Source: Candidatus Neomicrothrix sp. UBA825 (lineage in GTDB: Bacteria > Actinomycetota > Acidimicrobiia > Acidimicrobiales > UBA8592). From it: a stretch of DNA of 12,875 bases. The notes under the pieces were generated by a model. The model saw nothing but the letters and a program-made list of their open reading frames with translations, made no database searches and had not been told where the DNA came from. Of the stretch, positions 1 through 6,958 are shown piece after piece (within the stretch, counting starts at the first letter, position 1; every line of letters starts with the position of its first letter). The stretch spans positions 5,673 through 18,547 of the forward strand of contig DBHP01000123.1 of the NCBI GenBank assembly GCA_002295705.1. Direction: 5' to 3'. The translations under genes and the position numbers were made by a program.

Positions 1-2
1 CA

Positions 3-698
3 GATATTCTCTGCAACCCAATCGGTATCAGCCCCATCATTGGTGGCCGTCTAGCGAAAGCCACTTTTGCTAGTGAAGTAGTTATGACAGATGCTGTCTC
101 TGTTCTCGCTGCGAACATTATCCCCTTGGGTGATTCTAGTGCTGAGCGTGTTATAGAATCCTACGTGCCTTATAGAACTATATTTGATATTGTTTGGTCC
201 GGTCGTCGCCATGTAATGATGGGAGCCACCCAAATAGATCAATTCGGGAACCAGAACATCGCCGCCATTGGCGGATATGAAAAGCCGAAGGCTCAGCTTT
301 TGGGATTGCGGGGAGCGCCAGGTAATCTAATCAACCACCGAACCAGTTACTGGGTTCCTAAACACTCAAAGCGAAGTTTTGTTGCAAACGTAGATGTTGT
401 CTCAGGGCCTGGTTACGACAAAATGAAAACTTTAGGAGCACCGGGCAACAGATTTCATAATGTGTATCGCGTGGTGTCTAATTTAGGTGTCTTCGATTTC
501 TCAACACCTGATAGCCGAATGCGACTGGTATCTGTTCATCCTGGGGTAGAAATTGAGCAGATTTTAGAAAATACAGATTTTGAACTTGAGGTTCCCGAGA
601 AGCTAGAAGAAAGCAGATTACCCACCGATTCAGAAATCGAAATAATACAGCTAATAGACCCCGAAGGCGCGAGATACTCAGAGGTTAATGATGAATGA
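3..698 (+). CDS. ipdB: IpdB, beta subunit of the steroid-ring COCHEA-CoA hydrolase (5' end outside window)
   Basis: This is the beta subunit of the IpdAB enzyme. IpdAB has a class I CoA-transferase fold but works as a hydrolase that opens the last steroid ring (C) of COCHEA-CoA during cholesterol catabolism. The frame is open from base 3 with no start codon before the window edge, so about 20 N-terminal residues are probably missing. The first in-frame ATG (84) lies inside the conserved core, just before TDAVS, and is not the start. Family signatures are GRRHVMMGATQID, GNQNIAAIGGYEKP, RGAPGNLINH, TSYWVPKHSKR, DVVSGPGYDK and YRVVSNLGVFDF; they follow mycobacterial IpdB (about 250 residues) nearly block for block. 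The ipdA partner should lie immediately upstream. The stop overlaps the ipdC start by 11 bases, so the two are translationally coupled. Confidence 0.92.
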   Translation, partial: DILCNPIGISPIIGGRLAKATFASEVVMTDAVSVLAANIIPLGDSSAERVIESYVPYRTIFDIVWSGRRHVMMGATQIDQFGNQNIAAIGGYEKPKAQLLGLRGAPGNLINHRTSYWVPKHSKRSFVANVDVVSGPGYDKMKTLGAPGNRFHNVYRVVSNLGVFDFSTPDSRMRLVSVHPGVEIEQILENTDFELEVPEKLEESRLPTDSEIEIIQLIDPEGARYSEVNDE

Positions 699-1764
699 AT
701 ATCATCCGAAGCTAAAAACGCCGTTTTGTGAGAGATTAGGGGTAGATTTCCCTGTCATTCAGACTGGGATGGGATGGGTCTCAACAGCTAAGCTAACCGC
801 CGCTACATCCTCTGCTGGAGCGATTGGTTTTCTAGCTACAGCCACGCAAACGTTTGAAGAGATGAAACAGTCGGTTAACGAGATCAAAGAAATAACCGAT
901 AAACCATTCGGCATTAACGTAAGAACTGACTCAACAGATATTGATGAGCGACTTTCTTGGGCAATTCAGCAAGGTATTAAAGTCGTTTCTTTCGCACAGG
1001 CTCCAAATCCGGAAATGGTGAAGAAATTATCCGACAGCGGGGTGATAACAATTCCTACTATAGCCGCCCGTAGGCATGCCGAAAAGGTAGCAGAATGGGG
1101 CGTAGATGCTGTAATCGCACAAGGTCAAGAAGGCGGAGGCCACACAGGCGAAGTTCCAACAGCAGTACTTATACCTCAAGTCACGAAAGCCGTTGATATT
1201 CCTGTGTTTGCAGCCGGTGGTATCACTGACGGAAGAGGCTTAGTAGCTGCACTGGCGTGGGGAGCTCAAGGGATAGCAATGGGAACAAGATTCTTGTTAT
1301 CAAAAGAAAGCGAAGTTCCAGAAGCTATCAAGCAAGCATATTTTGATGCTGGTGTTACGGACACAGTGAGAACGCGTTCCGTAGATGGGGTGCCGCAACG
1401 TGTTATTAGATCCCAAATGGTTAAAGCCCTTGAAAAGAATAGAGTCCTTAAGTTCCCTACAGCATTAAAAAATGCTCTTAAGTTTCGGCATGCAACTGAG
1501 GCATCGATATCTGATTTACTAACGGAAGCACTCGCCATGAAGCGGAATCAGGATATGACATGGGCACAAGTTTCACTGGCAGCAAATGCTCCCATGCTTA
1601 CTAAAGCCACAATGGTTGACGGTAACACTGAAATAGGAATTATGCCGACTGGTGTTGGGCTGGGCGTTATTACCTCCGCACCTTCAGTTGAAGATATCAT
1701 CAGCGAGATCATGGCTGAGGCAACAGAGTGCCTTCATTCACTAGCAGATAACACAGTTAGGTAG
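688..1764 (+). CDS. ipdC: IpdC-like flavin-dependent oxidoreductase (nitronate monooxygenase family)
   Basis: This is a TIM-barrel FMN enzyme of the nitronate monooxygenase/2-nitropropane dioxygenase family, 358 residues against about 355 for mycobacterial IpdC. IpdC acts with IpdF to make the ring-D enone CoA ester (HIEC-CoA) that EchA20 and then IpdAB open. Visible motifs are QTGMGW near residues 25-30, GQEGGGHTGE (146-155, with His152 at the family's active-site position), AAGGITDGRG (175-184) and GTRF (199-202), the FMN-phosphate loops. Position directly after ipdB separates it from generic nitronate monooxygenases. Two ATGs are adjacent (688 and 691). The GAGG at 681-684 fits 691 better (six-base spacing), so the protein may begin one residue later. 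Only five bases separate it from the next gene. Confidence 0.88.
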   Translation: MMNEYHPKLKTPFCERLGVDFPVIQTGMGWVSTAKLTAATSSAGAIGFLATATQTFEEMKQSVNEIKEITDKPFGINVRTDSTDIDERLSWAIQQGIKVVSFAQAPNPEMVKKLSDSGVITIPTIAARRHAEKVAEWGVDAVIAQGQEGGGHTGEVPTAVLIPQVTKAVDIPVFAAGGITDGRGLVAALAWGAQGIAMGTRFLLSKESEVPEAIKQAYFDAGVTDTVRTRSVDGVPQRVIRSQMVKALEKNRVLKFPTALKNALKFRHATEASISDLLTEALAMKRNQDMTWAQVSLAANAPMLTKATMVDGNTEIGIMPTGVGLGVITSAPSVEDIISEIMAEATECLHSLADNTVR

Positions 1765-1769
1765 GAGAG

Positions 1770-2939
1770 ATGGACCTTGCTTTTTCCACTTCCGAGATTG
1801 AGTTTCGTGATGAAATCCGAACGTGGCTAAATGAGCATAAGCCAAGCGAAAAGTGGCTTCCGATGGATACTGAGATTGGTTTTGAACAGCATCGAACTTG
1901 GGAGCACGAACTTTTTGAATCAAAATGGTCGGTGCCTAACTGGCCCAATGAATACGGGGGTCGGAACTGCTCTTTGATCGAATGGCTTCTTTTTGAAGAA
2001 GAGTATTATCTATCCAGAGCACCCGGTCGGGTTAATACCAATGGCATCACATTACTCGGGCCAACACTTTTTGAATGGGGAACGCAGGATCAGAAAGATA
2101 GATTTTTACTCCCCATGGCTCAAGGAAAAGAGATCTGGGCTCAAGGATGGTCGGAGCCAAATACAGGAAGTGACCTCGCAAGCCTTTCAACCACTGCAAT
2201 CAAAGACGGAGAAAACTACATTCTTAATGGACAAAAGACTTGGTGTTCAAGAGGAGCATGGGCTGACTGGATTTTCTGCATAGTCCGAACAGACCCTGAA
2301 AGCCAAAGACATAGCGGATTAAGTTACCTACTTGTTCCAGCCGATGCACCAGGCATAACAAGGCGGCCAGTCTCTAGGATTGACGGCGAGCCGGCTTTTG
2401 CTGAAATATTCTTTGACGATTGTCAAGTGAGCACCGAAAATTTGCTCGGCGGCGAAGGGGAAGGCTGGAAAGTAGCTATGGCTACCGCCAGTAGCGAAAG
2501 GGGTCTGAATCTTCGAGCACCAGGAAGATTTCTAGCTGCTGCAAATCAACTTGTGAACTTATACAAAAGACTTATTAGAGAGAATAGAAAGATACCTCCA
2601 GAATTATTCAATAAAATTATTGATGGTTACACCGCAGCACAAGCCTACAGATGGCAAGTCTTTTCGAAAGCATCGTCTCTTATGCATGGAGAGACTATGG
2701 GCGCAGAAGCAAGCTATATGAAAATATTCTGGTCAGAGTTAGACGTTGATCTTCATGCAACAGCTTTGGAACTCCTCGCGGAAAGGGGAGAGTTGCTAGC
2801 TTCAGCTCCTGATGCAATTGCAGAATATGACTGGATGAGCGGTTACCTATTTTCATTATCTGGACCTATTTACGCCGGTACGAATGAAATTCAAAGAAAT
2901 ATTATTGCTGAGAGAGTGCTGGGACTCCCGAGAAAATGA
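1770..2939 (+). CDS. Acyl-CoA dehydrogenase, large (FAD/catalytic) subunit, FadE30 type
   Basis: This flavoprotein makes an alpha,beta-unsaturated CoA ester. It has 389 residues and the full acyl-CoA dehydrogenase order: N-terminal helical domain, beta domain with WSEPNTGSDLA (127-137) and LNGQKTW (152-158), then the C-terminal helical domain ending IYAGTNEIQRNIIAERVLGL. The wording of the beta domain (SGLSYLLVPADAPG, EIFFDD) and of the C-terminus is very close to mycobacterial FadE30, which acts on HIP-CoA in steroid ring C/D catabolism. The MCAD-type catalytic Glu of the YEGT motif is Ala here. Glu243 in SSERG sits at the alternative catalytic position used by IVD/LCAD and by steroid FadE large subunits. 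An AGGAG overlaps the ipdC stop, unusually close to the ATG, but the MDLAFS start is family-typical. The partner is the small subunit 63 bases downstream. Confidence 0.87.
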   Translation: MDLAFSTSEIEFRDEIRTWLNEHKPSEKWLPMDTEIGFEQHRTWEHELFESKWSVPNWPNEYGGRNCSLIEWLLFEEEYYLSRAPGRVNTNGITLLGPTLFEWGTQDQKDRFLLPMAQGKEIWAQGWSEPNTGSDLASLSTTAIKDGENYILNGQKTWCSRGAWADWIFCIVRTDPESQRHSGLSYLLVPADAPGITRRPVSRIDGEPAFAEIFFDDCQVSTENLLGGEGEGWKVAMATASSERGLNLRAPGRFLAAANQLVNLYKRLIRENRKIPPELFNKIIDGYTAAQAYRWQVFSKASSLMHGETMGAEASYMKIFWSELDVDLHATALELLAERGELLASAPDAIAEYDWMSGYLFSLSGPIYAGTNEIQRNIIAERVLGLPRK

Positions 2940-3002
2940 GACTAAGACTAAGAACCTCAACGCTAGCTAAAACAATGACAGGCCTACCGGAAAGCAGCGG
3001 AC

Positions 3003-4031
3003 ATGGACTTTAGATTCACAGAAACACAACACCTCTTCGCAGGTGCTGTCGGTGAACTGCTCGATAAAGAATGCACCCCTGCGACTTTGCGAACAATGAC
3101 CGAAGGTAGCCATAGTTCAATCCAAACGCTCTGGGACAGTCTTTCCAATATGGGTGTTATAGGAATGACAGGGCCTGAAGGATATGGGGGGTTAGGCATG
3201 TCTGACCTTGACCTTGTTTTAATAATGGAGGAAATGGGACGTGTAGCATGCCCTGAGGCAATTATTGAACAGACCTGCATAGGTGTTCCTCTTCTCAGTA
3301 ATGTAGCTGAAGGTGCAGTTGACGAGGAGTTAATAAAAGGCTTAATTAGTGGTGAACAAAGATTGTCAACATCGCTGGGCTCTACATATGTTCTAGCGGC
3401 GGACAGTGTTGACTATTTACTTCTTGAAAATAACAGTGAAATCTACCTTGTTCCATCCTCTGAAGTAGAGATGGTATTACAAGAGTCTGTTGACGAAACA
3501 CGTCGACTATTCTCAATTCAGTGGGAACCAACTAAGCACACTCTGGTAGAGGCGCGCCCTAATATAGTTCGCAAATCTCTGTTAAGTGCTGTAACCGCTA
3601 CAGCAGCACAATCCTTGGGGGTAGCGATACACCTGTTAGAAACAACTATTAGCTATGTGAAAGAGCGGGAACAGTTTGGAAAACCTGTTGGTGTGAACCA
3701 AGCAATAAAACATCATTTAGCAGATACTGGAAAGGCTATTGAGTTCGCTCGTCCAATGGTTCATAGGGCGGCGTGGGCACTTTCAGTTTCAGACCCTGAA
3801 GAGCAGGTTGCGGTTTCAATGGGTAAATACCTTGCATCTAAAGCCGTAAATCATGCATGCAGGACCGCACTGCAATGTCACGGGGCAATCGGCTACACAA
3901 TGGAATATGATTTGCAAATTTGGTTAAAACGCGGGTGGGCGCTCGCAGCGACGAGGGGTGACGCCATTGCGCATATTGATGTGATTGGACAAAACATTCT
4001 CAACGATGAACGTAATTTAGCTAATGGATAA
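3003..4031 (+). CDS. Acyl-CoA dehydrogenase, small subunit of a FadE heteromer
   Basis: This is an acyl-CoA dehydrogenase-fold protein of 342 residues. It starts with the family-typical MDFRFTETQ and contains GPEGYGGLGMSDLDL (58-72), the FAD-contacting REQFGKPVGVNQAIKH (222-237) and QCHGAIGYTMEYDLQIWLKR (291-310). The middle beta domain is short and degenerate, with no SEPxxGSD motif and no NGxK motif. No Glu occurs at the YEGT position or at the ERG position used by the large partner. That pattern is characteristic of the non-catalytic subunit of the alpha2beta2 dehydrogenases of actinobacterial steroid catabolism (such as FadE28-FadE29). A CGGAAAG at 2989-2995 is a possible ribosome site. 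The 63-base gap before it shows no clear promoter or hairpin. Its stop overlaps the following ATG by 8 bases. The exact substrate cannot be read from sequence. Confidence 0.85.
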   Translation: MDFRFTETQHLFAGAVGELLDKECTPATLRTMTEGSHSSIQTLWDSLSNMGVIGMTGPEGYGGLGMSDLDLVLIMEEMGRVACPEAIIEQTCIGVPLLSNVAEGAVDEELIKGLISGEQRLSTSLGSTYVLAADSVDYLLLENNSEIYLVPSSEVEMVLQESVDETRRLFSIQWEPTKHTLVEARPNIVRKSLLSAVTATAAQSLGVAIHLLETTISYVKEREQFGKPVGVNQAIKHHLADTGKAIEFARPMVHRAAWALSVSDPEEQVAVSMGKYLASKAVNHACRTALQCHGAIGYTMEYDLQIWLKRGWALAATRGDAIAHIDVIGQNILNDERNLANG

Positions 4032-4632
4032 CGAATCATTGCACGCTGCAAGAAATTTACGCAGGTCCTTTCAAGCTCTCGCAAGAAAAGTTCTTAATCA
4101 CAATATTTCTCGCCAGAAATTAGACGAAATAGCAGAAAGACTTGAAACTTTTCACAATGAAATACCTGCTGCAGAAATACCGAAGTGGTGGGAGCCGGAA
4201 TCTGGTTCGGGTGAGTTAAGATCAAGCACTTACAGAAACCGATCACTGTATCAGGGGCCCTACCATCTATTCTCTCCTGATCTAGATTGGGAAGAGCATT
4301 CCGGCCCTAATGGGGAGATGGGTTTTAAGTTTCACGTTACCCTATCTGACCTTTATGAGGGCCCTCCAGCGGCGGTGCACGGAGGTTTTATTGCAGGACT
4401 TTTTGATGAATTACTTGGGGCAGTACAGTCGTTAAGTCAAACTGGAACTGGCTACACAGCAAAATTAGAAATCAAATATAGATCTCTGACACCAATTGAT
4501 GAAGAACTTGTTTTCGCTGGCTGGATCTTGGAATCATCAGGTAGGCGCATAACAGTCAAAGGGCAGTGTTCGCACGGAGATAAATTATGCTCTGAGGCTA
4601 GTGCGCTTTTCCTCAAGCCAAATGGGAAATGA
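4024..4632 (+). CDS. PaaI-type hotdog-fold acyl-CoA thioesterase
   Basis: This is a 202-residue protein with one hotdog domain in its C-terminal half, preceded by about 100 residues that include a charged helix (30-45) and a WW-containing linker (55-56). The diagnostic segment is AAVHGGFIAGLFDELLGA (116-133), where HGG and the following helix with Asp128/Glu129 form the PaaI/THEM4-like active site. The strand YTAKLEIKYRSLTPIDEEL (144-162) is the usual second conserved block. Such enzymes cleave CoA thioesters. Its ATG lies inside the end of the FadE small-subunit gene (8-base overlap), tying it to the CoA catabolic operon. A role in releasing CoA from stalled or dead-end steroid intermediates is an inference. 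Replacement of a missing step by hydrolysis is also possible. Confidence 0.8.
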   Translation: MDNESLHAARNLRRSFQALARKVLNHNISRQKLDEIAERLETFHNEIPAAEIPKWWEPESGSGELRSSTYRNRSLYQGPYHLFSPDLDWEEHSGPNGEMGFKFHVTLSDLYEGPPAAVHGGFIAGLFDELLGAVQSLSQTGTGYTAKLEIKYRSLTPIDEELVFAGWILESSGRRITVKGQCSHGDKLCSEASALFLKPNGK

Positions 4633-4639
4633 TTATTTG

Positions 4640-5140
4640 ATGCCTAATATTCTCTTTCTATGCACAGGTAACGCAGCCAGATCAGTTATGGCTACAGTAA
4701 TGATGCGTTCTGAGCGTCCTGAATACAGCATTCGAGGGGCCGGGACATTCTCAATATCTGGCCTTCCTATGAGTCAGCGGACTCGAACGGCGCTAGCTAA
4801 ATTCAATTTGTCTGACCCTGAACATAAAAGTCACCAGATTGAAGAACAGGATTGCGAGTGGGCTGATTTAATTGTTATTTTTGAACGAGAACATCAGGAA
4901 TACATCGCAAGAAATCACACTAAATCACTCTCAATAGTCTCGTCTCTTCCGAGAATAAGCAGAGAGCTAGAGAAAACAAATGAAAGCTTCGACAATCGCA
5001 TAGAGAAATTAAATCTAACCGAAAAGAAATTTGAACAATGGGAAGAAGTGATAGACCCAGCCGGGGGAGACCAAAGCATTTTTGATTCATGTGCCCTGGA
5101 GATAAGTTCGCTGATACGCGAACTGGCATTGAGGCTCTAA
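4640..5140 (+). CDS. Low-molecular-weight protein tyrosine phosphatase-like protein
   Basis: This is a cytoplasmic LMW-PTP/arsenate-reductase-fold protein of 166 residues. The P-loop CTGNAARS (Cys8, Arg14) follows directly after the first strand NILFL, and the general-acid motif DP (Asp139-Pro140) is in VIDPAGGDQSIF. I chose ATG 4640 because it places the P-loop at the family's normal N-terminal position. In-frame GTG 4601 and ATG 4622 would add 13 or 7 residues coded inside the thioesterase gene; a GGGA at 4624-4627 precedes 4640. The final Pro of the eukaryotic CxGNxCRSP motif is Val, as in actinobacterial members. Residues about 106-137 form a Lys/Glu-rich helical insertion before the DP motif. 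It sits seven bases after the thioesterase. Its substrate is unknown, and it may be a passenger in this operon. Confidence 0.86.
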   Translation: MPNILFLCTGNAARSVMATVMMRSERPEYSIRGAGTFSISGLPMSQRTRTALAKFNLSDPEHKSHQIEEQDCEWADLIVIFEREHQEYIARNHTKSLSIVSSLPRISRELEKTNESFDNRIEKLNLTEKKFEQWEEVIDPAGGDQSIFDSCALEISSLIRELALRL

Positions 5141-5823
5141 TGGAAACGGAAATTCCAGATTCTCTTTTGCCGATAAGGAACCGGGCTATCAACCGGCCAA
5201 AATACAGAGGACTGCTTCACAGCTATTTCTTCTTTATCTCTATTCCCGCCGGAATAATTTTAGTTATCACCGCACCCTCACCATCAGGGAAGTTCGCTGC
5301 GTTCATATTTGCATATGGCATCTCTTCAATGTTAGGAATCAGCGCATTATTTCACAGAACAAACTTCACAGACTCTGATTGGATGCGGTTTAGGAGGCTG
5401 GATCATATCGGGATCTACTTATGCATAGCGGGCGGGTATACGCCGATAGCTATGGTTGCGGTAGATGGCTGGGTTCAGAAGACATTACTTATCACAGCAT
5501 GGGTAAGCGTTGCGTTAGGAACTACCATTAGGTTTCTGCCTTTCGACCCTCCTTACGGCCTCATGAATGGTTTATTTTTATCAATGGGCTGGGTAGCGGT
5601 TTTGGCTATTCCTCAACTAATTGACTTCCTGGAATTTGAATGGCTGTTGCTTCTTGGAATAGGAGGGGTGCTTTATACAATCGGTGCATTTATTGTCGGC
5701 TTGCGACGCCCAGATCCTTGGCCTGAGATTTTCGGATACCATGAAATTTGGCATGCAATGGTTGTTGCTGCGGCGACGCTACATTACTGCGTGATGGCTT
5801 TTGGTGTTATTCCTCAAGCCTAG
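5140..5823 (+). CDS. Hemolysin III / PAQR-family integral membrane protein
   Basis: This is a seven-helix membrane protein of the HlyIII/YqfA/PAQR family, 227 residues. Family motifs in order are RPKYRGLLH (19-27), SALFHR (68-73), RRLDHIGIYLCIAGGYTP (85-102) and GYHEIWHAMVV (199-209). His72, Asp88, His201 and His205 match the metal-binding residues of the family. The likely start is ATG 5140, which shares bases with the upstream stop (TAATG) and has GAGG at 5131-5134. An earlier in-frame ATG (5089) lies within the phosphatase gene, lacks such a site and would add 17 residues foreign to the family. Function in bacteria is poorly defined: membrane stress or lipid homeostasis has been proposed, and the hemolysin name is historical. 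Confidence 0.92.
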   Translation: METEIPDSLLPIRNRAINRPKYRGLLHSYFFFISIPAGIILVITAPSPSGKFAAFIFAYGISSMLGISALFHRTNFTDSDWMRFRRLDHIGIYLCIAGGYTPIAMVAVDGWVQKTLLITAWVSVALGTTIRFLPFDPPYGLMNGLFLSMGWVAVLAIPQLIDFLEFEWLLLLGIGGVLYTIGAFIVGLRRPDPWPEIFGYHEIWHAMVVAAATLHYCVMAFGVIPQA

Positions 5824-5888
5824 ATTTCGGTAGTTTCAAAGTGCGAAAGTAGTAGAGTAACACAAACAAAGAAGGAACTAACAGATAA

Positions 5889-6482
5889 ATGACATTAGGA
5901 CCACATCCAAAGCCTTGGCCAAGCGGTCCTGAATATGACGTCAAATTACTTGAAGAAGGTGACACCAGAAACGTTGTTGATAAATATCGGTATTGGAGTC
6001 GCGAGGCCATCATTGCTGACTTGGATCAGTCCCGTCACTCTTTTCATATTGCAATTGAAAATTGGGAACATGATTTCAATATTGGAACTGTCGTCCGTAA
6101 CGCTAATGCTTTTTTAGCTCGAGGCGTGCACATAATAGGTAAGCGTCGGTGGAATAGGAGAGGTGCTATGGTGACTGACCGCTATCAGCACATCCACCAT
6201 CATCCGACCGTGGAAGAATTCATTCGATGGGCAGACGATGAATCGTGCACCGTCATTGGTATAGATAACATCCCTGGTTCTGAACCGATTGAAACATCTA
6301 AGATACCCAAAAACTGTGTTCTAGTATTTGGACAAGAAGGGCCTGGACTCAGTAATGAAATGGTCAAAGCATCAACGAAAATACTCGCAATCACGCAATA
6401 CGGGTCAACAAGATCAATCAATGCAGGGGTCGCAAGTGGTGTAGCGATGTACGAATGGCTCAGACAACATTCACAAGATTGA
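5889..6482 (+). CDS. TrmH/SpoU-family RNA 2'-O-methyltransferase
   Basis: This is a SPOUT-class, SAM-dependent RNA ribose methylase of 197 residues with the three SpoU motifs: NIGTVVRN (64-71, motif 1 with the catalytic-type Arg70), VLVFGQEGPGLSNEM (144-158, motif 2) and ITQYGSTRSINAGVASGVAMYEW (168-190, motif 3, forming the SAM-binding knot). The N-terminal GPHPKPWPSGPEYD together with RRWNRRGAMVTDRYQH is a signature I know from actinobacterial members, and it is the best lineage marker in the window. The exact tRNA or rRNA target is not readable. GAAGGAA at 5871-5877 lies about 11 bases before the ATG, and the 65-base gap upstream may hold its own promoter, though none is clear. The stop is two bases from the convergent SnoaL-like gene. 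It is probably housekeeping and unrelated to catabolism. Confidence 0.93.
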   Translation: MTLGPHPKPWPSGPEYDVKLLEEGDTRNVVDKYRYWSREAIIADLDQSRHSFHIAIENWEHDFNIGTVVRNANAFLARGVHIIGKRRWNRRGAMVTDRYQHIHHHPTVEEFIRWADDESCTVIGIDNIPGSEPIETSKIPKNCVLVFGQEGPGLSNEMVKASTKILAITQYGSTRSINAGVASGVAMYEWLRQHSQD

Positions 6483-6484
6483 GA

Positions 6485-6952
6485 CTATTGCAAAGGGGGG
6501 AAAGATCCTTGCATGTAAGCCTGTTCCTCTATTTTCTTTTCAATACGCCAGCCTTCGTCGGTTTTGACACAAAAATCGTTGTACCATCCTCCAACTATAA
6601 AGACGTGCAGGCTCTTTCCCTTGGGATCATAAACCCCATCAGCATTTATAGGAACTCCAACCGGATTATGGAACATAGTTCTGCATTTTGCAGAATCTCC
6701 ATGATATTCAATAAATGACTTTCCGATCATATGCTGTGTCATCGGGAACATAGATAAATTCTTCTGAAGCCATTTCTTAATGGTGAGATAGTCGCCTTTC
6801 CCTTCAGGACCACCCGAACTCTCGTAGTCTAAGAATGCGCCTTCGGTAAAGACCTCGTCAAGCATGTCCCAGTCTTTGTTGTCTATTGCTTCGACATATT
6901 TGGTCATTAACCGTTCAATCTCAAAATGATCATTTATTTCATCAATATTCAT
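6485..6952 (-). CDS. SnoaL/NTF2-like protein, possible steroid dehydratase or isomerase
   Basis: This small cytoplasmic alpha+beta-barrel protein (155 residues) belongs to the SnoaL-like/nuclear transport factor 2 superfamily, which includes ketosteroid isomerase, scytalone dehydratase and the bile-acid 7-alpha-dehydratase BaiE. The N-terminal helix carries Tyr19 and Asp24 (YVEAID) and the middle TQHMIG carries His74, at spacings close to BaiE Tyr30, Asp35 and His83 as I recall that sequence. The positions of BaiE Asp106 and Arg146 appear to be Asn96 and Gln144 here, so chemistry may differ. It is the last gene of a three-gene minus-strand run, six bases after the acyl-CoA synthetase. Its AGGAA ribosome site abuts the synthetase stop codon. 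Fold call is firm; function is inferred. Confidence 0.8.
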   Translation of the reverse strand: MNIDEINDHFEIERLMTKYVEAIDNKDWDMLDEVFTEGAFLDYESSGGPEGKGDYLTIKKWLQKNLSMFPMTQHMIGKSFIEYHGDSAKCRTMFHNPVGVPINADGVYDPKGKSLHVFIVGGWYNDFCVKTDEGWRIEKKIEEQAYMQGSFPPLQ

Positions 6953-6958
6953 ATGTTC

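Noticed and set aside
84..86. ATG 84 as the start of ipdB
   Set aside because: The frame is open to base 3 and the residues before the ATG continue the IpdB pattern, so the gene is cut by the window edge.
2937..2952. Short tandem GACTAA GACTAA repeat after the large FadE gene
   Set aside because: Two copies of six bases in a 63-base gap are easily due to chance, and no palindrome or hairpin accompanies them.
4601..4639. GTG 4601 or ATG 4622 as the start of the LMW phosphatase
   Set aside because: These add residues coded within the thioesterase gene that precede the normal family start; ATG 4640 puts the P-loop at its usual place.
5089..5139. ATG 5089 as the start of the hemolysin III protein
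   Set aside because: It lies inside the phosphatase gene; TAATG at 5138-5142 with GAGG upstream is a better start and fits family length.
4640..5140. Arsenate reductase assignment for the LMW phosphatase
   Set aside because: The P-loop and DP motif fit both groups, but no arsenic resistance genes (arsB, acr3, arsR) are nearby and no extra redox cysteines stand out.
5836..5850. TTTC-N7-GAAA inverted repeat in the gap before the methyltransferase
   Set aside because: The stem is only four bases and there is no run of T after it; too weak for a terminator or operator.
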